DNA of 64,000 nt, taken from contig NZ_CP081000.1 of assembly GCF_019645875.1 (NCBI RefSeq), positions 2,852,001 to 2,916,000 of the forward strand, written 5' to 3'. This stretch comes from Mycolicibacterium senegalense (GTDB taxonomy: Bacteria; Actinomycetota; Actinomycetes; Mycobacteriales; Mycobacteriaceae). Positions 8,107 to 16,657 of this stretch are shown piece by piece. The translations under genes and the position numbers were made by a program. The notes under the pieces are model-generated. The model was not told the origin of the DNA, searched no databases, and was given only the letters and a program-made list of their open reading frames with translations. The first letter of the stretch is position 1. Every line of letters begins with the position of its first letter.

Positions 8107-8649
8107 TCAGGGCATCGGCACCGAGGAGCCGTCGTAGTTGCGGGCGTTGTTGTTGAGTGAATCCATCCACGCCCGGAGCTTGGCCTGGCCGACCAACGCC
8201 GGGATGGGGCCGCTGGCCGGGGTGTCGGGTACGGCGTCCGTCGGCTGCCACGGTTGGCAACCACTCGTCTTGAAAGCCTTGTCCGTGGCCTCGATGGTGA
8301 TGACCTGTGGCTTCTTTGTGAATGCGTTGTCGATGATGTCGCCACCGTGAAGATCGGCCATCCGCTTCCAGTAACACGTGCCGCCCTCGACCGGCCCGGC
8401 CGAGGCGTAGTTGCCCGGTTGGATGTCGGTGCCGACCATGAAGAGGCCGTCGTGGTCGATGGCCTTGCCGGCGGCGGGCGCGGCCGGCGGCGGGGCGTCA
8501 GGTGCCGGCTCGACCGGTCCGGGTGGCGGACCCGGCGCGGGGATGGGTGGTACCGGCGTCTCCGGATCCGCGGCGGCGATGCCACTGAACGCCCCACCTG
8601 CGGACACCGCTAAGGCGGCAGCGAAGATCACGGCTTTCATCGGCTTCAT
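8107..8649 (-). CDS. Secreted proline-rich protein
   Basis: A 180-residue exported protein with a signal peptide (residues 5-27, ending AAADP), then a Pro/Ala-rich linker (residues 30-60) and a C-terminal domain from about residue 64. The domain carries DGLFMVGTDIQPGNYASAG and CYWKRMADL, with a second Cys in SGCQPWQP that could pair with the first. This domain recurs in actinobacterial exported proteins of unknown function. Two ATG codons 9 bp apart are possible starts and neither has a strong ribosome binding site. Confidence 0.7.
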   Translation of the reverse strand: MKPMKAVIFAAALAVSAGGAFSGIAAADPETPVPPIPAPGPPPGPVEPAPDAPPPAAPAAGKAIDHDGLFMVGTDIQPGNYASAGPVEGGTCYWKRMADLHGGDIIDNAFTKKPQVITIEATDKAFKTSGCQPWQPTDAVPDTPASGPIPALVGQAKLRAWMDSLNNNARNYDGSSVPMP

Positions 8650-8749
8650 GAAAACCCAGCGTACCGGCTACGGCAGAGTGGTCAGACCCGCTCGGTGGAG
8701 GTGCGCGTTGCCAAGACACGCGTGACGCGATCTGTGGCACGCTCGCGGT

Positions 8750-9910
8750 GTGGAGCCTGCGCGTCCCGATTCCGACGTACCGCACCTGGCCGACGTCGTC
8801 CCCTCGGTCCTGGCCGCGATGGGGGCACCCGGATTCGACTCGCGCATCCCGTTGCCCGGTCCGATCCGCGGAGCATGTGTCCTGTTGATCGATGGGCTGG
8901 GCGCCGAGCTGCTGGCCGCCCACGCCTCCAGTGCGCCGGTCCTGGCGGAACTCGCACAGCGGTCGCTGTCACGGACCCTGCACGTCGGTTATCCGTCGAC
9001 GACGGCAGCGGGGCTGGCGGCGATCGGCACCGGGTGCCGCTCAGGTGAGCACGGTTTCGTCGGCTACTCCTTCCGGGTCCCCGAGGCGGCACCGGACTTC
9101 GACGTGATGAACGCGTTGCGCTGGCGCCCGCACCCGTGGGGCCCGGATCTGCGCGATCGCCTGGTGCCCGAGCAGGTACAGCCGTGCCCCACCACGTTCG
9201 AGCGCGCCAGTGCAGCCGGATTCGACGTCTCGGTTGTCTCGGGAGCCGAGCACGCCGGTTCCGGGCTCACCCGGGCCCTGTTGCGCGGCGCGCGCTACGT
9301 CGGAGCCCACGCCCTCGGCGATCTGGCCGCCGGAGTCGTCGCCGCAGTCGCCGGACGCGGCTTCTGCTACGGCTACCACGCCGACCTTGACCTCGTGGGC
9401 CACTTACACGGACCTGGCTCACCGGCATGGCGTATGCAATTGCGCCAAGTGGATCGCCTGGTGGAGTCGGTGTTGGAGGCCCTGCCCGCCGAGTGCCTGC
9501 TGGCGGTGGTGGCCGACCACGGAATGGTCACCGTGGATCAGGCGGCGGTGACCGACATCGATGCGTGCGAACCGCTTCACGACGGAGTGGTCGCCGTCGG
9601 TGGCGAAGCTCGCGCCCGTCACATCTACACCGCCGCCGGGGCGGCCGACGACGTCCTGGCGACGTGGCGCAGCACGCTGGCCGGCTCGGCATGGGTGATG
9701 TCGCGGGAAGAGGCCGTCGCGGCCGGCTGGTTCGGCCATCGGGTACGAGACGACGTCCGGGTCCGCATCGGAGATGTCGTCGCCGCCGCCCGCGGATCGG
9801 CCGCGCTACTGAGACGAACCGCCGAACCCATGGAGTCCGCGTTGATCGGCCAGCACGGATCATTGACGAGCGCCGAACAGTACGTCCCGTTGCTCGCCGC
9901 GACGAATTGA
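8750..9910 (+). CDS. Alkaline-phosphatase-superfamily nucleotide pyrophosphatase/phosphodiesterase
   Basis: A 386-residue enzyme of the type I phosphodiesterase/nucleotide pyrophosphatase fold. The metal and nucleophile sites are visible in order: LLIDGLGAELL, then YPSTTAAGLAAIGTG with the nucleophile threonine, then HADLDLVGHLHGPGS and VADHGMV. No signal peptide is evident, so it is probably cytoplasmic. It hydrolyses phosphodiester or pyrophosphate bonds; the substrate is unknown. It starts with a GTG and is followed 47 bp later by the DUF732 gene, which has its own promoter. Confidence 0.8.
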   Translation: MEPARPDSDVPHLADVVPSVLAAMGAPGFDSRIPLPGPIRGACVLLIDGLGAELLAAHASSAPVLAELAQRSLSRTLHVGYPSTTAAGLAAIGTGCRSGEHGFVGYSFRVPEAAPDFDVMNALRWRPHPWGPDLRDRLVPEQVQPCPTTFERASAAGFDVSVVSGAEHAGSGLTRALLRGARYVGAHALGDLAAGVVAAVAGRGFCYGYHADLDLVGHLHGPGSPAWRMQLRQVDRLVESVLEALPAECLLAVVADHGMVTVDQAAVTDIDACEPLHDGVVAVGGEARARHIYTAAGAADDVLATWRSTLAGSAWVMSREEAVAAGWFGHRVRDDVRVRIGDVVAAARGSAALLRRTAEPMESALIGQHGSLTSAEQYVPLLAATN

Positions 9911-9933
9911 ACGGACCACACGCCCCGAACAGG

Positions 9934-9950
9934 CTTAGATGGGCTAAGAT
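9934..9950 (+). promoter_or_regulatory. -10 element with overlapping inverted repeat, leaderless DUF732 promoter
   Basis: CTTAG and CTAAG, separated by five bases, form a short palindrome at 9934-9948. It overlaps the -10 hexamer TAAGAT at 9945-9950. That hexamer ends 7 bp before the ATG at 9958, so the transcript is probably leaderless. A repressor or iron regulator could bind here, but the site does not match the IdeR consensus in spacing. Confidence 0.45.
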
Positions 9951-9957
9951 TCACCGC

Positions 9958-10308
9958 ATGAAGCTTGCAGGGCTGGCAGCAATCGGTGCCGCAGCGGCTA
10001 TGGCCTTCGCCGCTCCCGCACACGCCGATCCGTCTTACGATCGGGATCCCGACACCAACTTCGCCCACGAGTTGCACACCTTCGGGATCTACGGGCAGAA
10101 GGACTACAACGCCTGGATCGGCAAGATCATGTGCAAGCGATTGCACAACGGGGTCGACCACACCGCCCAGGACTCGGTGAAGTTCGTCAAGAAGCAGCTG
10201 GACAAGGACAGTACCGACGCCCAGTCGTGGCAGTTCCTGGGTACCGCCATCAACTACTACTGCCCCGATCAGCGCTTTGTCTACGAACAGGCCGCCAAGC
10301 CGTCGTAG
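9958..10308 (+). CDS. Secreted DUF732-type protein
   Basis: A 116-residue exported protein with a signal peptide ending at AHADP (residue 24). The mature DUF732-like domain has FAHELHTFGIYG near its start and two cysteines, in KIMCKRL and NYYCPDQ, with the usual family spacing. DUF732 proteins are abundant in mycobacteria and have no settled function. The next gene, DUF5078, starts 37 bp downstream in the same direction, so the two probably share a transcript. Confidence 0.8.
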   Translation: MKLAGLAAIGAAAAMAFAAPAHADPSYDRDPDTNFAHELHTFGIYGQKDYNAWIGKIMCKRLHNGVDHTAQDSVKFVKKQLDKDSTDAQSWQFLGTAINYYCPDQRFVYEQAAKPS

Positions 10309-10345
10309 TCTGATTCCCGACGCCGATCTCAGACTTTGGAGTGAG

Positions 10346-10810
10346 ATGTTGAACCGCACGAGTCTCAAAAACCTGATCCGCACCGGCGTGGCCGGGTGCG
10401 CGGTGGCCGGAGCACTGGCCGGCGCCGGCATCGCAAACGCCGACGCCACCGACGACTACCCGATCCCCAACCGGATCCTCAAGACCCCGTGCACCGCCGA
10501 GCAGATCATGGCGGCCGCCCGCGACGTCGAGCCCGTCTACTACGAGCGCTACATGATCGACTACAACAACAAGCCGGTCGCAGACCAGCAGGGCGCCCAG
10601 GACCGCATCCACTGGTTCTTCTCCATGGACTACGCCGGCCGCCGCCAGTACTCCGAGAACATGGCCACCAACGCCTTCTTCGAGAACATGTCCTGGCGCT
10701 GGCCGAACTGGGCCAAGCTGTTCTTCAACAACAAGGGCGTCGCAGCCAACACCACCGACGTCTGCCAGAACTACCCGCCCAACGACATGTCTGTGTGGGA
10801 CTGGCACTAG
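10346..10810 (+). CDS. Secreted DUF5078 protein, Rv0455c-like
   Basis: A 154-residue exported protein with a signal peptide ending at IANADA (residue 33). The mature part matches what I recall of Rv0455c: YPIPNRIL, then a Cys in TPCTAEQIM, EPVYYERYMIDYNN, WFFSMDYAGRRQYSE, LFFNNKGV, a second Cys in TDVCQNYP, and MSVWDWH at the end. Rv0455c has been reported as a periplasmic disulfide-cinched protein needed for siderophore secretion in M. tuberculosis, where it lies near mmpS4-mmpL4. Here it lies just upstream of an mmpS-mmpL pair. A GGAG site precedes the ATG. Confidence 0.85.
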   Translation: MLNRTSLKNLIRTGVAGCAVAGALAGAGIANADATDDYPIPNRILKTPCTAEQIMAAARDVEPVYYERYMIDYNNKPVADQQGAQDRIHWFFSMDYAGRRQYSENMATNAFFENMSWRWPNWAKLFFNNKGVAANTTDVCQNYPPNDMSVWDWH

Positions 10811-10825
10811 TCCGAGGGATTTCGA

Positions 10826-10871
10826 CAGGCTGGGTCTGGCGGCCGACACGGCGGCGAGGCCCAGCCTGTTT
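10826..10871 (+). terminator. Probable intrinsic terminator after DUF5078
   Basis: CAGGCTGGG at 10826-10834 pairs perfectly with CCCAGCCTG at 10860-10868, followed by TTTCGTT. The loop is long (25 bases, itself GC-rich). It is placed 16 bp after the DUF5078 stop, where it would separate this pair from mmpS-mmpL. Confidence 0.5.
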
Positions 10872-11115
10872 CGTTAGCTCCATCACAATCGCCATGCCCA
10901 GCTTCGGCGTGGCCACGCCTGACGACGGCGTAAAAGTGCCCTGACCTGCGTCTGCGTGGCGGGCTACCAGACCGGGCCTGCCATGGCCTGCGGGCGACGC
11001 CGAGCGCATACGATCACGGCTGTGTCACCGTTTTGCCACTCATTTAAATAGGCTAATATCTCGCTAACTTTTAGTTAGCCATTCGGCTAGACAGTGAGGC
11101 GTGATCGAGGTGAAC
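10872..11115 (+). other. Intergenic control region upstream of mmpS-mmpL
   Basis: This part of the 415-bp gap carries no convincing gene until the short ORF at 11116. The first 150 bp show nothing recognisable. The last 70 bp turn AT-rich relative to the surroundings and hold a -10 hexamer and a strong palindrome, listed separately. Confidence 0.5.
11054..11090 (+). promoter_or_regulatory. Promoter -10 and repressor-type operator for mmpS-mmpL
   Basis: TAATAT at 11054-11059 is a good -10 element. Right after it, GCTAACT (11063-11069) and AGTTAGC (11073-11079) form a perfect 7-bp inverted repeat with a TTT centre, covering the expected start of transcription. A second dyad, TAGCC and GGCTA (11076-11080, 11085-11089), overlaps it. 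Such a layout fits a TetR- or MarR-type repressor, the classes known to control mmpS-mmpL operons in mycobacteria. No regulator gene is adjacent. Confidence 0.6.
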
Positions 11116-11229
11116 ATGGTGCACACGTACTGCCCCATCGACTGCCGTGCCGCCGGCATGTCGACACCGCCCTGCCTCACCACTGCCCATATCGCCCACA
11201 ATCGACGGACCGGTGCCATTTCACGATGA
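11116..11229 (+). CDS. Short upstream ORF overlapping the mmpS start (possible leader peptide)
   Basis: A 37-residue ORF that begins with ATG 5 bp after a GAGG site and ends in a TGA sharing the ATGA overlap with the mmpS start at 11226. It contains three cysteines (at 6, 10 and 20). The mmpS ATG has no ribosome binding site of its own, so translation of this ORF could deliver ribosomes to mmpS by coupling. Cysteine-bearing upstream ORFs are known attenuators in mycobacteria, but those have runs of cysteine, which this lacks. The coding status is an inference from position and spacing. Confidence 0.45.
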   Translation: MVHTYCPIDCRAAGMSTPPCLTTAHIAHNRRTGAISR

Positions 11230-11699
11230 CCAACGCGACGAAAAGCTCTCGCCGGAAACAGTTTTCAATTTCAGGCCTGGCCAAGAAGTTCTGGATTCCG
11301 TTGATCATCGCCGCGGTGGTGGTGGTCGGCGGGTTCACGGTGATGCGGGTGCGCACGTTCTTCGGCGCCGGCGACGGTACCGGCATCTCCAGCGCCAAGG
11401 TCGATGACACCAAGCCGTTCGACCCCAAGGTCGTGGTCTACGAGATCTACGGCGTGCCCGGAGCCACCGCCGACGTGAACTACCTCGACCTCGACGCCCA
11501 GCCCCAGCGCATCGACGGGGTGACCCTGCCGTGGACGCTGCGGCTGGAGTCCACGGCGCCCTCGGTCTTTCCCAACATCGTCGCCCAAGGCAACGGCGAC
11601 ACGATCAGCTGCCGCATCACCGTCGATGACGAACTCAAGGACGAGAGAACCTCCAACGGCGTGAACGCCCAGACCTTCTGCTTGGTGAAATCTGCATGA
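11226..11699 (+). CDS. mmpS: MmpS family membrane-anchored accessory protein
   Basis: A 157-residue protein with a positively charged N terminus, one membrane helix (about residues 24-45) and a periplasmic beta-rich domain. The domain includes [19 protein letters not shown] and a Cys pair ([10 protein letters not shown] and AQTFCLVK). MmpS proteins pair with MmpL transporters in export of siderophores, lipids or drugs. The stop overlaps the mmpL start in ATGA, so the two are translationally coupled. It matches the MmpS4/MmpS5 subgroup; I cannot decide between them from memory. Confidence 0.9.
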   Translation: MTNATKSSRRKQFSISGLAKKFWIPLIIAAVVVVGGFTVMRVRTFFGAGDGTGISSAKVDDTKPFDPKVVVYEIYGVPGATADVNYLDLDAQPQRIDGVTLPWTLRLESTAPSVFPNIVAQGNGDTISCRITVDDELKDERTSNGVNAQTFCLVKSA

Positions 11700-14593
11700 G
11701 CACCCACGACGCCCCGACCGAGTCGATCCCGGTCACCGGGCCGAGGCACGCCCAGCACGGCGGGATCGCCAAGTGGATCCGGCGCCTGGCAGTGCCGATC
11801 ATCATCGGCTGGATCGCCCTGATCGCCGTCCTCAACACCGTTGTTCCCCAGCTCGAAGAGGTGGGGAAGATGCGGTCGGTGTCGATGAGCCCCGACCAGG
11901 CGCCGTCGATGATCGCCATGAAGCGGGTCGGCGAGGTATTCCAGGAGTTCAAGTCCAACAGCTCGGTCATGGTCGTGCTCGAAGGCGAGCAGCCCTTGGA
12001 CATCAAGGCGCACGACTACTACGACGAGGTCGTCGACAAGCTCGAGGCCGACAAGGCGCACGTCGAGCATGTGCAGGATTTCTGGGGCGATCCGCTGACC
12101 GCCTCGGGCGCTCAAAGCGCGGACGGCAAGGCCTCGTACGTTCAGGTCTACACCGCCGGTAACCAGGGCGAGGCCCTGGCCAACGAGTCGGTCGAGGCCG
12201 TCCAGAAGATCGTCGAGAGTGTCACCCCGCCGCCCGGGGTCAAGGCCTACGTGACCGGACCCGCCGCGCTGGCGGCCGACCAGCACATCGCCGGTGACCG
12301 CAGCGTGCGGATCATCGAGGCGCTGACCTTCACGGTCATCATCATCATGCTGCTGCTGGTCTATCGGTCCGTGGTGACGGTGATCCTGACCCTGGTCATG
12401 GTGGTGCTGTCACTGTCGGCGGCCCGCGGCGTCGTCGCCGCGCTGGGTTACTACAACATCATCGGCCTGTCGACGTTCGCCACCAACCTGCTGGTAACAC
12501 TGGCCATCGCCGCCTCCACCGACTACGCGATCTTCCTGATAGGCCGATATCAAGAGGCCAGAAGTGTCGGTGAAGACCGAGAGTCGGCCTACTACACCAT
12601 GTTCCACGGCACCGCGCACGTGGTGCTGGGCTCGGGTCTGACCATCGCCGGCGCCACGCTGTGCCTGCACTTCACCAACCTGCCGTACTTCCGGTCATTG
12701 GGCATCCCGCTGGCCATCGGCATGGTCACCGGCGTCGTCGCCGCCCTGACCCTCGGCCCCGCGATCATCTCGGTGGCCAGCCGCTTCGGCAGGACGCTGG
12801 AACCCCGGCGCGCCATGCGCACCCGCGGCTGGCGCAAACTCGGTGCGGCCGTAGTGCGGTGGCCCGGGCCCATCCTGATCGCCACCATCGCCCTGTCGCT
12901 GGTCGGTCTGCTGACCCTGCCCGGGTACAAGACCAACTACAACGACCGCAAGTACCTGCCGCCGGACCTGCCGGCCAACACCGGTTACGCCGCATCCGAT
13001 CGACACTTCTCGCAAGCCCGGATGAATCCCGAACTGCTGTTGATCGAAAGCGATCACGACCTACGCAACTCCGCGGACTTCCTGGTGATCGACCGCATCG
13101 CCAAGCGGATCTTCCAGGTTCCCGGCATTTCTCGGGTCCAGGCCATCACGCGCCCGCAGGGAACGCCGATCGAGCACACCTCGATCCCGTTCCAGATCAG
13201 CATGCAGGGCACCACGCAGATGATGAACATGAAATACATGCAGGACCGCATGAAGGACATGCTGGTTCAGGCCGACGAGATGCAAAAAACGGTCGACACC
13301 ATGGAGAAGATGCTCCAGCTGACCAAGGAGATGTCCGACACCACCCACAGCATGGTCGGCAAGATGCACGGCATGGTCGACGATGTTGCCGAAATGCGGG
13401 ATCACATCGCCGATTTCGACGATTTCTTCCGGCCGATCCGCAACTACCTGTACTGGGAACCGCACTGCTTCGACATCCCGATGTGCTGGTCGATCCGCTC
13501 GATCTTCGACACCCTTGACGGCATCGACACCATGACCGACGACATCCAGAAGATGATGCCGGACATGGATCGTCTGGACGTGCTCATGCCGCAGATGGTC
13601 ACGATCATGCCGCCGATGATCCAGACGATGAAGAACATGAAGAACATGATGCTGACCATGCAGGCCACCATGGGTGGGCTGCAGGATCAGATGGAAGCTT
13701 CGATGGAGAACGCGACCGCCATGGGCCAGGCATTCGACGCTTCCAAGAACGACGACTCGTTCTATCTGCCGCCGGAGACCTTCAACAACCCCGACTTCAA
13801 GCGCGGCATGAAGATGTTCCTCTCGCCCGACGGGCACGCCGTGCGGTTCATCATCAGCCACGAGGGCGACCCGATGAGCCCCGAAGGCATCTCACACATC
13901 GACGGGATCAAGAACGCCGCCAAGGAGGCCATCAAGGGCACCCCGCTCGAGGGCTCCAAGATCTACCTCGGCGGTACCGCCTCCACCTTCAAGGACATGC
14001 AGGAAGGCGCCAACTACGACCTGCTGATCGCCGGAATCGCCGCACTGTGTCTGATCTTCATCATCATGTTGATCCTGACCCGAAGCGTGGTGGCCGCCGC
14101 CGTCATCGTCGGCACGGTGGTGCTCTCCCTCGGCGCATCCTTCGGCCTGTCCGTGCTGATCTGGCAGCACCTGATCGGCCTGGAACTGCACTGGATGGTG
14201 ATCGCGATGGCGGTCATCGTGCTCCTGGCGGTCGGCGCGGACTACAACCTGCTCCTGGTCTCCCGATTCAAAGAGGAGATCCATGCCGGGTTGAACACCG
14301 GCATCATCCGCGCCATGGGCGGCACCGGATCGGTGGTCACCTCAGCCGGCCTGGTGTTCGCGTTCACCATGATGTCGATGGCGGTCAGCGAACTGGCCGT
14401 GATCGGACAGGTGGGCACCACGATCGGCCTGGGCCTGCTGTTCGACACCCTGGTCATCCGGTCCTTCATGACCCCGTCCATCGCAGCACTGATGGGCAAG
14501 TGGTTCTGGTGGCCACAGCAGGTGCGTCAGCGTCCGCTGCCGGCACCGTGGCCCACCCCGGTCCGGCGCGACCCGCAGGATTCCCTGGTCTAG
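11696..14593 (+). CDS. mmpL: MmpL family RND transporter (MmpL4/MmpL5 type)
   Basis: A 965-residue RND permease with the usual two-fold layout: one helix near residue 35, a periplasmic domain, five helices (about 205-400), then the same again (about 780-950). Proton-relay aspartates are visible in [13 protein letters not shown] near 274 and [12 protein letters not shown] near 847. Residues about 502-682 form a long methionine-rich helical insert rich in heptads (repeats such as [16 protein letters not shown]). That insert is the periplasmic coiled coil typical of MmpL4/MmpL5, which export siderophores and drugs. It is coupled to mmpS. The Rv0455c-like gene upstream supports a siderophore-type export role. 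Confidence 0.9.
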   Translation: MSTHDAPTESIPVTGPRHAQHGGIAKWIRRLAVPIIIGWIALIAVLNTVVPQLEEVGKMRSVSMSPDQAPSMIAMKRVGEVFQEFKSNSSVMVVLEGEQPLDIKAHDYYDEVVDKLEADKAHVEHVQDFWGDPLTASGAQSADGKASYVQVYTAGNQGEALANESVEAVQKIVESVTPPPGVKAYVTGPAALAADQHIAGDRSVRIIEALTFTVIIIMLLLVYRSVVTVILTLVMVVLSLSAARGVVAALGYYNIIGLSTFATNLLVTLAIAASTDYAIFLIGRYQEARSVGEDRESAYYTMFHGTAHVVLGSGLTIAGATLCLHFTNLPYFRSLGIPLAIGMVTGVVAALTLGPAIISVASRFGRTLEPRRAMRTRGWRKLGAAVVRWPGPILIATIALSLVGLLTLPGYKTNYNDRKYLPPDLPANTGYAASDRHFSQARMNPELLLIESDHDLRNSADFLVIDRIAKRIFQVPGISRVQAITRPQGTPIEHTSIPFQISMQGTTQMMNMKYMQDRMKDMLVQADEMQKTVDTMEKMLQLTKEMSDTTHSMVGKMHGMVDDVAEMRDHIADFDDFFRPIRNYLYWEPHCFDIPMCWSIRSIFDTLDGIDTMTDDIQKMMPDMDRLDVLMPQMVTIMPPMIQTMKNMKNMMLTMQATMGGLQDQMEASMENATAMGQAFDASKNDDSFYLPPETFNNPDFKRGMKMFLSPDGHAVRFIISHEGDPMSPEGISHIDGIKNAAKEAIKGTPLEGSKIYLGGTASTFKDMQEGANYDLLIAGIAALCLIFIIMLILTRSVVAAAVIVGTVVLSLGASFGLSVLIWQHLIGLELHWMVIAMAVIVLLAVGADYNLLLVSRFKEEIHAGLNTGIIRAMGGTGSVVTSAGLVFAFTMMSMAVSELAVIGQVGTTIGLGLLFDTLVIRSFMTPSIAALMGKWFWWPQQVRQRPLPAPWPTPVRRDPQDSLV

Positions 14594-15369
14594 TCAGCGT
14601 GTTCCAGCCCGGATTTCAGGCTGGACAGCTTGAGGGGCCAATCGTGCGCGATCATCTCGCGCACGACGCTGCCCGGGTCGAACCCGTCGTGGGTCACGGT
14701 GAGCTTCACCTGGTCCCCGACGGGTTCGATGTCGAATGACACCCGTGACCGCCGTTCTGCCGAGGCCACCGCGATGGTCTCATCGCTGAGATCCGGGATG
14801 ATCTGCTGGAGTTCAGGGATAAAGCCGTGGAAAGTGAACGCCAGCCGCTGGTAGGGATCTGACTCGACGATCAGCTGCTCGGGGTCCTCGACCCGTTGCC
14901 CGCCCTCGACCCAGACGTAGCTCGAACCCTTCTGCCAGTCGGATTCGATCGCGTGTCCCATATAGCTGCCGGAGAACGCGGGGTTGGTGATCGCCTGCCA
15001 CAGCCTTTCGGGGGTGGTGTGGATATAGGTGGGGTAAACGAAGTCCGCAGCGGCGGCGGGGTCCTCCAAGACCGTCTTGAGGTCGGTCAGAGCCTGCGCC
15101 CGCGTGGCGTCATAGTGGTCGATCCAGCGGTCGGCGATGGCATTGATCGGTTCGGCATTGAGGAAGTGCAGCTTTTCCCGGCCCTGGCGGCGTGTGGTGA
15201 CGAGATTGGCCTCCTCGAGCACCGCCAGGTGCTTGCTCACCGACTGCCGGGCCATCGACAGGCCGCTGCAGAGCTCGCGCAGGCTCTGCCCGTCGCGGTC
15301 GTTGAGGCTGTCCAGAAGCAGCCGCCGGCTCGGATCGGCCAGCGCCTTGAACACCTCGTCCACCCTCAC
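14590..15369 (-). CDS. ArsR-family HTH fused to SRPBCC (AHSA1) domain
   Basis: A 259-residue fusion. Residues 1-90 are a winged helix of ArsR type ([16 protein letters not shown], then [19 protein letters not shown]). Residues 105-255 are a START-like AHSA1 domain ([18 protein letters not shown]) that usually binds a hydrophobic ligand. This is a known actinobacterial one-component regulator. The frame runs upstream past ATG codons at 15411 and 15429, but these fall inside the predicted promoter and operator. I therefore start at the GTG at 15369, with an AAGGG site just before it; GTG 15363 is the other option. The stop overlaps the convergent mmpL stop by 4 bp. Confidence 0.75.
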   Translation of the reverse strand: MRVDEVFKALADPSRRLLLDSLNDRDGQSLRELCSGLSMARQSVSKHLAVLEEANLVTTRRQGREKLHFLNAEPINAIADRWIDHYDATRAQALTDLKTVLEDPAAAADFVYPTYIHTTPERLWQAITNPAFSGSYMGHAIESDWQKGSSYVWVEGGQRVEDPEQLIVESDPYQRLAFTFHGFIPELQQIIPDLSDETIAVASAERRSRVSFDIEPVGDQVKLTVTHDGFDPGSVVREMIAHDWPLKLSSLKSGLEHAD

Positions 15370-15406
15370 CGTCCCTTCGGTCGCGTCCGCCGCGGCAACT
15401 CCGTCA

Positions 15407-15434
15407 ATCATGCAGCCAAACGGCTGCATGTCAA
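15407..15434 (-). promoter_or_regulatory. Promoter with operator palindrome in the spacer (ArsR-SRPBCC autoregulation)
   Basis: Read on the minus strand, TTGACA (15434-15429) and CATGAT (15412-15407) are separated by 16 bp. Between and overlapping them, ATGCAGCC (15410-15417) and GGCTGCAT (15422-15429) make a perfect 8-bp inverted repeat with a 4-bp centre. A repressor bound here would block RNA polymerase. The regulator gene directly downstream is the likely binder. Confidence 0.65.
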
Positions 15435-15911
15435 CCCGGCCCCATGGCGAAGTCGGGGGCAGAAACCGTCGTTGCGCACGCTGAGCCGGGCCCGCCCAGC
15501 CAACCGCCGAGACGGTGCTTACGTTGCCAACATCAGCGGGCCCCGTCCCTTTATCTGGCCGGCGCCGCGGTGCAGCGGTTCGCCGACTTCGAGACCGCAC
15601 CGCAAGTATGGGGCCGGCCCATGTCTTCCGTAATGCCGTTTAGCACAATGCGTTTCGGCGACCACTTGCGTATTGCAAGTCGTAAAACGAGGTCGCCTCG
15701 CGCAGCACAAGCCCAGTGCCACAGCACTATTGGCGATCGATGAATACGTCCGGCAACGCCCGGGCAAACACCTGCCACCGGCAACCGAATTGCCCGCGAA
15801 GGCAACCACACTCAACCGGCGAGGGCGTGAATCAGTCCATATCCGGCACCTGCTGTGAACGGAGTCACATATTTTGCCCGCCCAAAATCCGCTCTGCTAG
15901 CGTCCCGCCGC
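15435..15911 (+). other. Intergenic interval with a promoter for the NlpC-like gene
   Basis: About 475 bp without a convincing gene. It contains a 6-bp inverted repeat (ACTTGC at 15664-15669, GCAAGT at 15675-15680). Close to its end are TTGCCC (15874-15879) and TAGCGT (15898-15903), 18 bp apart, which could be the -35 and -10 for the gene at 15912. Confidence 0.4.
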
Positions 15912-16604
15912 ATGTTTGCTATCGCGACGCTTATGGCGCTTGTCCAGCAGGTTTCGGGCACGCCGTACATCTCCGGTGGAGACTCCCCGGCCGGTACGGA
16001 CTGCTCCGGACTGGCTTCCTGGGTCAGCAACATGGCCACCGGTCGTCCCGTCTACGGGGACCGTTTCAACACCGGCAACCAGGAGCGGGCCCTGCTCGCT
16101 CGTGGTTTCAAGTACGGCAGCCAGCCCGGCGCCCTGGTGATCGGCTGGAACAGCGGCCACACCGCCGTGACCCTTCCGGACGGCACCGCGGTGTCCTCGG
16201 GTGAGGGCGGCCACGGCGTGCGGATCGGTGGCGGAGGCGCCTATCAGCGCCAGTTCACCCACCACATGTACCTGCCGATGGAACCTGCCGCACCGCAGGA
16301 TGCCCCGGCAGACGCTCCCCTGCCCTTCGGCGCGCCCCCGCCTCCTCCTGCCCCGATCGACCCGATGCTCGCGCCGGCCCCGGCCGATCCGATGGCCGCC
16401 CCGGCACCGGCCGACCCGTTCGCGCCGCCGCCCCCGGCCGACCCAATGGCTGCCCCGGCACCGATGGACCCCTTCGCGCCGCCACCGCCGGCCGACGCGA
16501 TCCCGCCCGCCGCTCCGATGGACGGTCCGGCCCCGATCGTGCTCGACGTCCCACCGCCACCGGCGCCCCCGGCACCCGAGGAACCGGCTCCGGTCGCCAT
16601 CTGA
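15912..16604 (+). CDS. NlpC/P60-like peptidase with proline-alanine repeat tail
   Basis: A 230-residue protein. Residues 1-120 look like an NlpC/P60-type cysteine peptidase: a catalytic Cys in AGTDCSGLASWVSN (about residue 32) and a His in NSGHTAVTLPDGTAV (about 95). Residues 125-230 are a low-complexity tail of repeated PADPMAAPAP / PADPFAPPPP units. It would cut peptide bonds in peptidoglycan, but no classical signal peptide precedes the domain. The similar layout in mycobacteriophage tape-measure and lysin proteins is worth noting. A GTG at 15855 would add 19 residues, but a good promoter lies inside that extension, so I prefer 15912. Confidence 0.65.
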   Translation: MFAIATLMALVQQVSGTPYISGGDSPAGTDCSGLASWVSNMATGRPVYGDRFNTGNQERALLARGFKYGSQPGALVIGWNSGHTAVTLPDGTAVSSGEGGHGVRIGGGGAYQRQFTHHMYLPMEPAAPQDAPADAPLPFGAPPPPPAPIDPMLAPAPADPMAAPAPADPFAPPPPADPMAAPAPMDPFAPPPPADAIPPAAPMDGPAPIVLDVPPPPAPPAPEEPAPVAI

Positions 16605-16657
16605 CATCACACCCGTCGGTGGTCAGCGGGCCACGATCGTTCGGATAACGTCTGGAT

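Noticed and set aside
9934..9950. Possible IdeR site before the DUF732 gene
   Set aside because: The half-sites resemble iron-box arms but the spacing is one base short, so it is only listed as a generic dyad.
11041..11059. Possible IdeR (iron box) site before mmpS
   Set aside because: Only about 11 of 19 positions match the consensus; the nearby perfect palindrome fits a different repressor better.
13061..13861. A 266-residue His/Val/Asp-rich minus-strand frame in mmpL
   Set aside because: It mirrors the Met-rich coiled-coil codons (ATG read as CAT), not a real histidine-rich protein.
15411..15429. ATG codons as starts of the ArsR-SRPBCC gene
   Set aside because: They fall inside the predicted -10 and operator and have no ribosome binding site.
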